Assembly: GCF_000801105.2 (NCBI RefSeq)
Contig: NC_079514.1
Location: 25,770,293 to 25,834,292 of the forward strand
Direction: 5' to 3'
DNA from: Raphanus sativus
Taxonomy: Eukaryota; Streptophyta; Magnoliopsida; Brassicales; Brassicaceae
DNA: 64,000 nt
Shown here: positions 1 to 9,363 of the stretch, piece after piece
How positions within the stretch are numbered: position 1 is the stretch's first letter
Layout of the letters: every line of letters starts with the position of its first letter
Made by a program: the position numbers and the translations under genes
Notes under the pieces: model-generated
Seen by the model: the letters and a program-made list of their open reading frames with translations, nothing else
The model's database searches: none
Told to the model about the DNA's origin: nothing

Positions 1-1887
1 TCCTCGTGGGATCCTTGTTAGCTCGAATTTGTCGAACTGTCTGGTGAGGTTCTGGACGACTTCGAGATATGCCCCCATTCTTTCGTCCCTCGTTTCATAT
101 TCTCCGTGAAACTGGCTAGCTACTAGCTGTGAATCACTATAAGCGTTTAGTTCTCGAATTCCGAGACTTAGGGCGAGTTTCAACCCTGCGATTAGTGCTT
201 CATATTCAGCTTCGTTGTTTGAGGCGCTGAATCCGAGCCTATATGACTGCTCAATGGTTTCTCCTGCTGAAGAAGTTAGCCTTAGACCGACGCCGGAGCC
301 CTGTTTTGATGAGGCTCCGTCGACATACAGGCTCCACTTCGGAGATTCCATTTCGGAGTCTAATTGCTCGGATGCTAGTTCAATGATGAAGTCGGCAAGG
401 ACCTGAGCTTTCGCTGCTGCTCGAGGTCTATACTCAATATCGTATTCACTGAGCTCTATGGCCCATTTGGCCAATCGCCCGGACTGGCTAGGGCTGTGCA
501 ATATCATTCGTAATGGTTGTGAGGTCATTACGACGATTGAATGCGATTGGAAGTAAGGTCGCAGCTTTCTAGCAGCTGTTACGACTGCTAGAGCTAGCTT
601 TTCCATTGCAGGGTACCTTGTTTCGGCATCTATCAAACTCTTACTGGTGTAATAGACAGGTCTTTGTTCGTTTTGTTCCTCTCGTACCAGAACGCCGCTA
701 ACTGCAGCAGTCGACACAGCGAGGTACAGGTACAATGGCTCTCCTACTACTGGTTTAGATAGGATCGGAGGTTCGGAGAGGTAAGCTTTCAATTGCTTGA
801 AGGCTTCCTCGCATTTCTCGTCCCATAAGAACTTTTTATTATTTCTTAGAAGCTTGTAGAACGGGAGACATTTATCGGTGGACTTGGATATGAATCGATT
901 TAATGCCGCGATTCGTCCAGTCAATCTCTGTACCTCTCTAGTTGTCCTAGGTGACGGCATTTCTAGGAAGGTTGCTATCTGCTGCGGATTGGCTTCAATG
1001 CCTCTTTCGGTTACGAGGTAGCCTAGGAACTCGCCCGAGGGTACCCCAAAGGTACATTTAGTGGGATTGAGCTTCATATCGTACTTGTTAAGGATATCGA
1101 AGCATTCTCTTAAATGGGCGATATGGTCTTCTCCAGCTGAGGACTTGACTAGCATATCGTCAATATAGACCTCCATGGTTTTTCCAAGTTGCCCAGCAAA
1201 CATCTTATTTACTAGCCTCTGGTAGGTAGCTCCCGCATTCTTTAATCCGAATGGCATAACCTTGTAACAATAGGTTCCTCGTTCGGTTATGAATGCAGTT
1301 TTCTCCTGGTCATCAGGATCCATCATGATTTGGTTGTATCCTGAGAAGGCATCCATAAAGGATAGGAGTCGATGGCCAGCTGTTGCTTCAACCAGGCGGT
1401 CGATGTGAGGTAAAGGGAAGCTGTCTTTAGGACAAGCTTTGTTCAGGTCTGTGAAGTCTACACAGATTCTCCATTTCCCGTTTTTCTCCTTTACCACTAC
1501 TGGGTTAGCTAACCAGTCGGGGTAATGTACTTCTCGAATGGACCCAGCTTTCGTAAGTCGGTCAACTTCATCGTTAACAGCTTGAGCCTTCTCGAGGCCT
1601 AGCTTGCGACGCTTTTGTTTGATCGGTTTGAAAGTAGGGTCTACTTTTAGCTTATGGGTGGTGACGTTCGGATCTATGCCCTTCATGTCGCTGGTGGACC
1701 ATGCAAAGGTTTTGACATTGCTTTTCAGAAAATCAATGAGCTCCTTTTTTGTTTCAGGAGGTAGCTCGGATCCGATGCTCACCTGTCTTTCAGGATCTGA
1801 GTCATCAATGCAAACTTTTTCAGTGAGGTTCTTGGGGGGACCTCGGATATTTTGTTGCATTTCGCGACCCTCCTGGATCTGTAATTG
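1..1887 (-). CDS. pol: T1 pol: reverse transcriptase, RNase H and archaeal-type RNase H (cut by window edge)
   Basis: This frame starts immediately after the TAG at 1888-1890 and I see no further stop while reading it to the window edge. It contains the RT core with the catalytic YIDDML motif (about 1150-1165), preceded by the FMDAFSGYNQ block (about 1340) and the VMPFGLKNA block (about 1250). The Ty3-type RNase H follows (about 480-760), with the conserved YYTSKSL and AETRYP strings. A second, archaeal-type RNase H begins near 345 with YVDGASS and includes NAYSDSQLVASQ (about 130-150). Integrase would follow off-window. The frame is better preserved than that of T2, which suggests T1 is younger. 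Confidence 0.88.
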
Positions 1888-1893
1888 CTATTG
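1882..1893 (-). promoter_or_regulatory. T1 candidate stop-codon readthrough signal between protease and RT
   Basis: Read on the minus strand the codons are CAA TAG CAA TTA, followed by CAG. The TAG is 1888-1890. The protease frame runs into it and the RT frame continues in the same phase, so translation through the TAG would give a protease-RT fusion. CAA-UAG-CAA-UUA is the well-known leaky context of the tobacco mosaic virus replicase gene (type I, UAG-CARYYA). T2 has the identical 12 bases at 28043-28054. Readthrough is my inference; an RNA-level intron across the junction, as proposed for Ogre elements, is the main alternative. Confidence 0.65.
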
Positions 1894-2783
1894 GGGGGAC
1901 TTTTTGAGGATTTCGAATCCTCCCAAATAGCAGATCCTGGATATCTTCTGGCTACCGTGTATGGTAGTTATCCCTTCGGGTGTTGGGAATTTTACACATT
2001 GATGGTACGTTGAGGCTACTGCCTTCATTTTGTGAATCCAGGGTCTTCCCAGGATCGCATGGAACGGGGAAGGTCTGTCGATGACTACTAAGTTGGTCAT
2101 TTTCATTATTCCGCCAGCTATAACTGGGAGCTTGATAGTTCCCAATGAGGTAGCTGTTTCTCCGGAGAAGCCTACGAGGTTAGCTTTTTGGCCAATAATT
2201 TCGTAGTCGTCTATTTCCATCCCTTTTAGGGTGTTATAGAAAATGAGGTCGACAGAGCTTCCTGTGTCTATCATGAGCTTAGGGACCTCGTATCCTGCGA
2301 TGTTCAGTGTGACGATCAACGCATCATCGTGAGGTCTGTCAAGGTTTGAGGTCTCGCTCTCCCAGAAAGAAATCTTAGTATTGGATTCAGGGTTAGGAGG
2401 TTTAGGTCCAGTGTTAGACACAGCTTTCCGCACGTGATTCTTAATGGAATTGACGGAGTCTTGACATATGTCTGATCCTCCAAGGATACAGTCCACCCTC
2501 GAGTCGGGGCTCGATTGAGGGGACGGTTTGCTCAAGAGAGCTTCGACTTGTAAACTTTTTCCTTGGGGGAATTTCCCAAGAATCATGTCGACTCTTTTCT
2601 TGGGAGCTGGAGGTGGCGAATCGGTCTCCTTCTCAGGTGACCTCTCGCGTTTCGGGGAAGTGTCCCTGGAACCTCTTTTCTGATAAGGTGATGGCTTTTT
2701 AAGGTCCACGCCCTTTATTTCTCCGGCTGCGAATTTAGCTGCCAGCTGACGTTGGAGGTCCCAACATTCCTCGGTTGAGTGCC
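1888..2783 (-). CDS. T1 gag C-terminus and aspartic protease
   Basis: This frame covers the basic gag tail (SPKRERSPEKE near 2650) and a retropepsin-type protease with the active-site triad in LMIDTGSSVDLIFYN (about 2240-2285) and the flap/late block ILGRPWIHKMKA (about 2025-2065). It ends at the TAG of the putative readthrough signal. In T2 gag and protease were evidently one continuous frame. Here the frame is separated from upstream gag by a 20-bp deletion after 2784 that also removes part of the zinc knuckle. The protease itself looks undamaged. Confidence 0.85.
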
Positions 2784-4558
2784 CAACGTTTGCCTTTATC
2801 AAAGCCTTTTGACCAGGGAGTTTTGTTTGCTGCTGCAACAGGTTTCTCTTCCTTGTCTTCCTCGATTGCGTAGGAATGTTCTCCCTGAGTCTGATTATTT
2901 CGGGGGTTACCCTTTTTATGAGGTCCCTTAGTCTCAGAGGATTCACCTTTCGAGTGATTCGGGGGTTTCTTGTGGAGTTTATCCAGTGCAGCTGTCTCCT
3001 CCTCTAGAGTAATATATTTGGTGGCTCTATGAAGAGCGTCATCGATAGTTGGAGGAGTATTGAGTGTTAGCTCTGACCAGAATTTCGATTTATAGATCAG
3101 ACCTCTCCTAAGAGCCTCGATGGCGACTAGGTCGTTAGGATTCGAGAGCTTAGTTCTTATTGCCCTGAATTTCTCGATGTAGACTCGTAGTGAGTCCCCC
3201 ATTCCTTGACTGACCTTCCAAAGGTCGGCCTCAGAGGCTTGCTTCAGGATATGGGTTGAGTACTGCTTCATGAAGGCGTTAGTTAATTGATCGAAATTGT
3301 CTATCGAGGCTGGCTCGAGACCGGAGAACCACTCAAGGGCTGTTCCGACCAAATTTTCGGCGAATGTCCTGCAGTAACCTGCTTCACATTCTTCCTGTGT
3401 GAAATGGGCTTTAACGATTGCCAATCGGAAAGCTCTCAAATAGGCCTTTGGGTCGGAGGTCCCATCATACTCAGGAATTCTGATTTTTCGGGTATCTCTT
3501 ATGTGAGAGCTGGCAATTCTGTCCGTGAATGGAGTTCCACGAGTTTCCTCGATCAAGCTATCGATTTCGGGAGCTGAGCTCGTAGCTTTATGGACTTGAG
3601 CTCCCAATTTTTGGAGAGCTGCGTGAGTTCGTTCCATATATCTACGGATAGCTTCAGGTCCCTCTAAAGGAAGGATGTTTGGGTCGTTAGTAGGTACCCG
3701 ACGGGCAGGTTCCTGACGGAATCGAGTTGGCTCATCCTCCCATGCGGTTGGAGGGCTAGATCGCTCACCAGCTCTAGGGTTATCGGAATCTATCCTTTGA
3801 TAACTGTCCCCATTCGGGATCGAGCTTCTGGTTTGATAAACCGAAGCTGACGCTCTGCCCCCAGGTGGGAAGGATATTCCTGCTCCGGACCTAAGATCAG
3901 GCGGCGGAGGAGGTAAGCGAGTACTCCTGTCAGTAACCTGACCGGGTGTGGAACTAGTTGTCGCTATGTTACTTCCCATAGCACTGGTGTTAGGTGGATT
4001 AAACACGGGGGCTGTCCCAGTATGAGGTGTCTGGAAAGCAGATCCGCGTCCTTCCGGAGCAGTGCTATCAGGGGAAAAGTTTAAACGTCCTCGGGGGAAT
4101 GAGGGATCGGTTAATCGATCATGAAAAATGGCCCCCGGAGCTTGACGTTGCGGTGGTTGGGTTGTTGACTTTAGAGATCTAGTTATCTCTTCGAATCGTT
4201 GCTGACGAACAGTCAGCTGATGCATCGTGCGCTCACTTTCCTGAGCTCTGTCCACTAACTGCATCATCATCTGGCGAATCTCAAGGAGCTGAGCCTCCGT
4301 TTGATTCGGAATGGCTTGCTGCTGAGGATTCTCGGTGATCGGGAGCCCGGAGGCGGTTCCACCTGATGATCTCGGGTTAATACCCCCGGTTGTAGTTTGG
4401 CTCGTTCGAGCGCCAGCCGGAAGCTGTTGCCCAGATCGGTGGTCGCCACGTCGAGGCTCTGTGATTACAGGACTAGAGCCTCCGTCGTTTGGTGAGCCAT
4501 CGCTCTGAATCGGGAGGTTAAGGTCAGACGGGTTTGTTGTCTGATCGGTAGGATTCAT
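2735..4558 (-). pseudogene. gag: T1 gag, frameshifted at the zinc knuckle
   Basis: I place the start at the ATG at 4558, just after the primer-binding site. Upstream codons in the same frame belong to the LTR and have no ATG. The first half is low-complexity, rich in Pro, Gln, Ser and Gly. The retrotransposon-gag domain follows (about 3150-3500), with the typical AYLRAF, GTALEWFSGL and FMKQYSTHI blocks. A 20-bp deletion after 2784, seen by comparison with T2 at about 28945-28965, removes half of the Cys-His knuckle (CX2HX4HX4C in T2) and shifts the frame, so this ORF ends early at 2735. The copy probably cannot make functional full-length gag. Confidence 0.85.
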
Positions 4559-4589
4559 CCTCAAGTTAGAGTAAGGGATTCGATTGTTT

Positions 4590-4609
4590 CTTCCCCACAG
4601 ACGGCGCCA
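4590..4609 (-). other. T1 primer-binding site
   Basis: On the minus strand the site begins TGGCGCCGTCTGTGG, two bases inside the LTR end. The first bases match the usual tRNA-derived start of plant Ty3/gypsy sites. T2 has the same site at 30681-30700. I do not assign the tRNA. Confidence 0.8.
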
Positions 4610-4611
4610 AT

Positions 4612-5145
4612 TGTGAGGGGTAAAACTCACACCTAGATTTTAGATCAGGTTTAATGTTTAGGAAAGGTTAGGGCTGAATCCCGTAAGAACTTGTAGAATG
4701 AACTGCGATTTGTATTGATATAATAGAAATATGATGATTACAAAAGGTGATCTTTGATGAATACAAAGATTATAAGAGTGTTTACAATGAGAATGTTTTT
4801 GATGAATGTTGAGTAAAAAAATGAGTTGAATCCGATCCTCTTTTCAGTCCTCTACTTCTCTTTAAATAGCCTTGGACTTCATTCGATTGTCTTCAACTAA
4901 TCTCCGAGATCCTCTCCGCTTGAGGTGGTATCCGCAACAGCTTCCCTTTGACCGGGTCCTGCGCTTTTTATTGTTATGATGTGAGCTTCCTCTTCACCGT
5001 GACCTCTTTAACGATCGCCTTAGCTCTCAGCCTTCGGCTTTAACTTAGCTCCTCTTAGGTGTCGAATTCGTGATGGGCCAGTCGCGGCCTGTTACCATTT
5101 TTCATCATTCAGCAGACAGCTATCGGGCCATATTCGTGCCCAACA
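4612..5145 (-). repeat. T1 5' LTR (534 bp)
   Basis: On the minus strand the LTR starts TGTTGGGCACGAATATGG and ends TTACCCCTCACA. A TATA-like GGCTATTTAAAGAG lies near 4857-4870. It matches the plus-strand LTR at 41987-42535 almost throughout; the main difference is a 15-bp segment near the 3' end (CGCGATAATCTTTCC) present in the 3' LTR and missing here. Confidence 0.93.
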
Positions 5146-5560
5146 CCAGGGAGTTGGAAACTTGACCAGTTGATGCAAAGTCGAAGGTACAGCTCCCATG
5201 TCGTGGATCCAAGGCCTTCCTAGTATCACATTATACGATGAAGGGCAGTCGACGACTAGGAATTTAATGGCCTGGTTTATCCCCTCGGCATACACTGGGA
5301 GTAGAACCTCTCCTAAGGTTTGCTTTACCTCTCCACTGAAGCCTACAAGGGGAGTCGCCTTTCTAGTATGGGCCGTAGGTTCTAACCCTAGGTCGGCGTA
5401 GGCCGAGCGGAAGATAATGTTGCTGGAGCTCCCATTGTCGACCAGTATTCGTTTGACAAAGCAGTTTGCTATGGTAAGTGAAATGACAAGGGCGTCGTGG
5501 TGAGGAGCAAGGACCTTCTCCTGCTCCCCTGCGGTGAAGCTGATCTCATCCGTTCCGAGG
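5146..5560 (-). pseudogene. T4 aspartic protease, N-terminal part, cut by T1
   Basis: The frame shows the retropepsin active-site region as VDNGSSSNIIF (about 5405-5440), where the usual DTG or DSG reads DNG, then VILGRPWIHDMGAVPSTLHQ (about 5175-5235) and FPTP at the break. The next bases in the host frame are found at 42536, so the break is caused only by insertion of T1. The Asn in the active site may mean the enzyme was already weakened before the insertion. Confidence 0.8.
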
Positions 5561-6804
5561 AGTAGGCGCTTAGGACCCTCGGACTCTTGGCCGTTCCTGG
5601 TTTGCGAGTACTTCTCTTGGCAGCAGCACTACTGATTCCGCGTACTTCGGATCCGCCTGAGATAACATGGATCACCCGGTCTTGCAGTGGTGGCAATGCG
5701 GGAGCTGCTTCAGTAGGGAGACCGGGACCTTCCTTATTCAGAAGGTTCTTGGCCTTGTGTGAGAGGAACTCCCTTAGGTGACCTTTCTTGAGAAGCTCAG
5801 CGACTTCCATCTTCAGGGCTATACAATCTTCCGTAGTGTGACCATGGTCACTATGAAACTCGCACCACCGCTTGGGGTTTCGATTAGCCTCTGAGGCCTT
5901 CATCTTAGGGGGCAATTTGACTTGACGACCCATTTCTCGCAGGACACCGATTAGCTCCGGCTTTGATATCGCAAGATGGGAGTCAGACCATGTGGATACC
6001 ATCATTCCTTCGGATCTAGGCAGAAGGCGATGCTGATACCTGCCCCTGCTCGGATTGCTAGTCTCCCTAGTGGACATGAGAGGAGAGGGCTCATCGCGAT
6101 CGTTCCTAGTTGGCTTTAAGGACATATGATCATACTTTGGATAGGTTTTGGCCCTACTTGCAACATCTTCTTCCCATCTTACTTGATCCCAAGCACGGGA
6201 CAATACGTCCTCCATAGTCCTACACTTATAATTAATCAGCTCCTTGTAGAGATCTCCCTCCAGGAGCAGACCTCGCTTGAAGGCCGAGATAGCTGTATCA
6301 GCGTTGCACTCAAGGATAGCCACCTTCTCTTGGTTGAAGTGTGCTATGTTGGAACGAAGGGGTTCGTTCCTATGCTGGAGGACTTCATAGAGGTCGTCTG
6401 AGTTTTTCTCTAGGTTGCGACTGCTAGCGAATTGCTCTACGAACTTGTCGCTAAGAGCTGCAAAGGACTTAATGGACTTGGTAGGAAGATTGATGTACCA
6501 TTGGAGAGCAGGGCCAGTCAAGGTCAATCCGAATCCCTTGCACATGGTAGGTTCCCGTGCATCCCGGGGGATTGTTACGGCTAGCATGCGTTGCTTGTAC
6601 TGAGCGATGTGATTGTCAGGATCTCCCGCCTTCATACATCTTTATGCTCGGGAAAGAGAACTTGCGTGGCATCTCCACCGAAGCAATCTCTTCCACGAAA
6701 GGTGTATCGGAATAGGACCATGGATTACTCCTCCGAATAGGGGGAGCTACCCCTGGGAGCCTTTCTACCATAGATTGAATGGTGCCAAACCTTTCGGAAA
6801 CCAC
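5469..6804 (-). pseudogene. gag: T4 gag with one frameshift
   Basis: Two overlapping minus frames (6804-6616 and 6635-5469) make up the gag domain. The first ends at the conserved FSFPSIKMY, and the second continues with DPDNHIAQYKQRM and the LTGPALQWYINLP and FVEQFASSR blocks (about 6420-6600). A Cys-His knuckle of the form CEFHSDHGHTTEDC lies near 5825-5870. The shift near 6620-6635 is a single small indel. Downstream the protease is read in another frame, so a second indel lies near 5560. Confidence 0.78.
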
Positions 6805-7032
6805 CCTTTCTAGGTAGGCGGCTAGAGCCAGGTCCTAGATCCCAGGATCATCGGGTGAGTACTCTTCATCTTCCGTATTGGAATCGCTATCCACTTGTAC
6901 TCGGGTCACGTCGTGAGCAGCTTCACGTTCCTCGGGTTCATCGTTAGCGGAGACGGGTCAGTGAGGCACTCTTTCACCGTCGCATGGAGTGTTGAGCGAA
7001 GCCATGGGTCGAACCCTAGTTCGGAACCGCTT

Positions 7033-7323
7033 TCACTTGTTGCTGGTTTCACCGAGGGTATGGTTTTCTTGCCGGAGGACACGATTCTCCGCTTCTATGG
7101 CGTCTAGCTTCTCGGCGCTCTGCTGCAGTTGCTTGGAGTGTTCTCCAAGTTGGTCTTTTAGGGTTTGAACTTCTAGAAGAAGTTTATGACCTCCGGGTGT
7201 GGTCTCCTGAGCTTTGTGAAGATCGGTAACCTGACTTTGAAGGATCTCTAGCCGGTTGAGGAGTTTGATCTCCCTCGGGGTCATCTCTGCTTGGTTAGTA
7301 TCGTCCTCTAGTGCCATCCTCAC
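7033..7323 (-). CDS. T4 leader ORF, predicted coiled coil
   Basis: A 96-codon ORF starts just inside the primer-binding site. It is rich in Leu, Gln and Glu with heptad-like spacing over most of its length (for example LEILQSQVTDLHKAQ and LDAIEAENRVLRQEN), so a coiled coil is likely. It probably is the N-terminal end of T4 gag, separated from the gag domain by frame-breaking changes between 6810 and 7030. I know of no enzymatic motif in it. Confidence 0.55.
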   Translation of the reverse strand: MRMALEDDTNQAEMTPREIKLLNRLEILQSQVTDLHKAQETTPGGHKLLLEVQTLKDQLGEHSKQLQQSAEKLDAIEAENRVLRQENHTLGETSNK

Positions 7324-7337
7324 GTAGTTGGATTATT

Positions 7338-7356
7338 CCCCTCCTTCTAGCGCCAA
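7338..7356 (-). other. T4 primer-binding site
   Basis: On the minus strand the site reads TTGGCGCTAGAAGGAGGGG. The same core is found in N1 (about 15605-15627) and N2 (about 52990-53011), which suggests T4-type elements could be the autonomous partners of the N family. The tRNA is not assigned. Confidence 0.7.
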
Positions 7357-7358
7357 AC

Positions 7359-7798
7359 TGTTATGGTATTTTTGTGTAGGGTCGTTTGAGTACTACGGAA
7401 CACTAGAAGATTTGATATATGAGACAAGAGATCGTAAACTAGAAGATGTTATTGAGTTTATGATTCGGGACTACAACGTGTTGGTGTATAAACCCTAGTC
7501 TTTGTCGCCTAAACTCTAATCTCCTAGTCTAGAAACGTCGATCCCTTATTCTAGGGTTTGGGCTCCCCTTTTATAGTTGTAGATTTCGGCTTCAAGTAAT
7601 AGAACTCTTCCATAATCAGAAAAATGGAAGTTTCCCCTTAGACGGAAAACTTCTATTTTGCTTCAAGGGTCGGTCCGATCAAGGGGGTCGGACCTGTGGC
7701 AGGGGTTGGTCCCTGGTTTCTTTTTGAGCAAGGGTCCGGAAGTCGAGGACCTATCCGGAAGCTGAAGAAAACTTATGCCTGGATATTTTTCCCCAACA
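7359..7798 (-). repeat. T4 5' LTR (440 bp)
   Basis: On the minus strand the LTR starts TGTTGGGGAAAAATATCC and ends AATACCATAACA, with a TATA box in CTATAAAAGGGGAGCCC (about 7566-7582). It is the same family as the T5 3' LTR at 20057-20496 but in opposite orientation and clearly diverged, so the two are not a pair from one insertion. Confidence 0.88.
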
Positions 7799-8361
7799 GT
7801 TACTACGAGGGTGGAGATAATACTTCCCCTTGATCCAGGCAAGTCAGCTACGTAATATGAGTAGAGCACCACGTTCACTCCTAGCACAAAACGCTCCAAG
7901 TCGCTGTGGTTTTGAATCACAATCAAGGTTCTCCAGGCTGGAGGAGTCAGCTGACCCGGAGAGATGTCCAGATTGTCCGAGAGCTTCGCAATCAGCGAAG
8001 GAATGCGATCTCGAAAGCCCGACTCAAAATACGCCTCGTAGATCGGGACCTCATCGACTCCAAAGTCTGAAATCCTGTCGGAAGGACCCGGAACCCGAAT
8101 AACTAAATCTTGAGGAAGATTGTACTTCCTTCTCCATTTTTCGACATCCCTCTTTCCGATCCTGGAAACCGGATCCACCAATGGAGATCCTTCGGCTTCA
8201 TCACCGGAGGAGACGTTCTCAGCCTCCTCAAGACGGGGATTTTCCGCATCGGCTGCGGCTTCAGGGGAGAGAGAGGAAGAGTTCATCGAGTCTAGGGTCC
8301 TAGATCTAACCCTGCTATCTACGGGGGAGTCTAGGGTTTTTCTAGGGGAACCGTCGGACAT
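7799..8361 (-). pseudogene. T5 antisense ORF, putative gypsy-type transposon (Transposase_28-like) domain, truncated
   Basis: An ORF on the strand opposite to T5 begins at the ATG at 8361. Its first 60 residues are acidic and Ser-rich. The conserved part follows with KWRRKYNLPQDLVIRVPGP, then FESGFRDRIPSL and LTPPAWRTLIVIQ, which I recognise as the plant putative gypsy-type transposon domain (Pfam Transposase_28). The frame is broken at 7798 by the LTR of T4. The function of the domain is unknown. The antisense genes of T1 and T2 contain a diverged relative. Confidence 0.7.
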
Positions 8362-8737
8362 TATCAGAGAACGAAATAGCAAAGAAAAAGGAAGAAGAAA
8401 GGGGAAGAAGACGGCTACATGTCAAAGAGCGAAAGGGAATCTCCAAAGAAGGAAGCCACCAAGAGAAAATCTTGAGAGAGATGGAGAAGAAATGAGAGGA
8501 AAGATGGTTGGTCTCGATCAAATGAGGGAGTGAAGAAAGAAACCCTAGAGTGATGACCACGCGCCTCTTGTGAATCGCCACGCGATTAAATGATCGCCAA
8601 ACAAAGAAACTCAACCGTCGTTTTGCTTTTTCTCTAAGCCCACTCCGTTCGAGCAATCTCATATGCAAGGCCTGTATACCTTGAGTCTTCGGAAGGGGAT
8701 CATCCTGTCCCATTTCTTCATCTGAAAGCAGGCTAAG
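7799..8737 (+). mobile_element. T5: Tat-lineage remnant, 3' internal region (left piece)
   Basis: This piece lies between the outer edge of T4 and the R1 insertion. It continues at 19852-20056 after R1, whose CTAAG duplications are at 8733-8737 and 19847-19851, and ends in a purine tract and a plus-strand LTR. The minus-strand ORF in it is the antisense ORF typical of this part of Tat elements. The 5' part of T5 lies beyond T4 and outside the window. Confidence 0.75.
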
Positions 8738-9363
8738 TGATAGAACCAAAATCGAGCACCGTCCTTTTTGGTTTATAGACACGGCCCATGATGATGATCA
8801 TGTCGACCAGCTTGATCCAATCGAGATTTTTCCATCAGATCGTGACACTACTTTGGAGCTAGATGAGCTGAGTGAGATAAGTGACACTACTATGAAGCTG
8901 GATGAGCTAAGCGACACTAACTTGGAGCTGAATGAGCTAAGTGACACTGAAGAAGGAACTGGTTTAGCTCCTGGGCGAAATGAGCCTTTTTCGGCCCACC
9001 GAAAAATTTATAACAAATTCAATTTGGGTCCGTTTTACTCCAAATTCGACCAGGCCTTTCCTGATGGTCTCCTGCCCATTTGCATCAAGAAATATCAACA
9101 AAAGGAGTCAAAGTCGTGCCTAGGAAAGAGGCATTCAAACTATGGTCAAAATTCATAGTCCACATTTCGGTTTTCCATAAAAAGTCTTAGTCTTTGTTTG
9201 TGTTTTCCATGCTTCTAGTTTTTCACAATTATTTATGTTCTTCTTTGACTCATTCTACTATAAATATGTAATCATTTCATGAATAAAAAGCAGATCTTTT
9301 ATTTTTGTTTCTTCTCTGAGTGAGAGATAGAGTTCTTTAGCTAGTTCATCGGTTTGAACCGGC
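8738..9363 (+). repeat. R1 5' LTR, left piece
   Basis: It is homologous to 18988-19613. A TATA-like ACTATAAATATG lies at about 9249-9260. An open frame (about 8790-9158) encodes the acidic repeats DELSDT/NELSDT and ends before the TATA region. The LTR is split by N1 and resumes at 17539. Confidence 0.9.

Larger units (their letters stand above)
1..5145 (-). mobile_element. T1: Tat-lineage Ty3/gypsy retrotransposon, 5' half
   Basis: On the minus strand the order is 5' LTR (4612-5145), primer-binding site, gag, protease, stop codon, reverse transcriptase, RNase H and a second RNase H, leaving the window at base 1. The 3' half of what looks like the same copy lies at 36078-42535 on the plus strand. 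The base pairs just outside the 5' LTR (5146-5150, ccagg) are the complement of those just outside the 3' LTR (42536-42540, cctgg), as expected for one 5-bp target duplication. Both flanks are protease-RT sequence of T4 and join in frame there. The dual RNase H arrangement is the known hallmark of the Tat lineage. Confidence 0.93.
5146..7798 (-). mobile_element. T4: Tat-lineage retrotransposon, 5' part (LTR, gag, protease)
   Basis: This minus-strand element reads 5' LTR (7359-7798), primer site, a coiled-coil leader ORF, gag and protease, and is broken by T1 at 5145/5146 in the middle of the protease frame. The protease frame resumes at 42536 on the plus strand right of the gap and leads into RT. 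It is inserted into the antisense ORF of T5 at 7798/7799. Its far end is not in the window: RNase H runs off at 64000. Confidence 0.88.

Noticed and set aside
1..5145. Genuine inversion of this chromosome segment as the first explanation for split T1 and T4
   Set aside because: Possible, but the 100-N gap and the error-rich contig end exactly at the break make mis-orientation of a contig the simpler reading.
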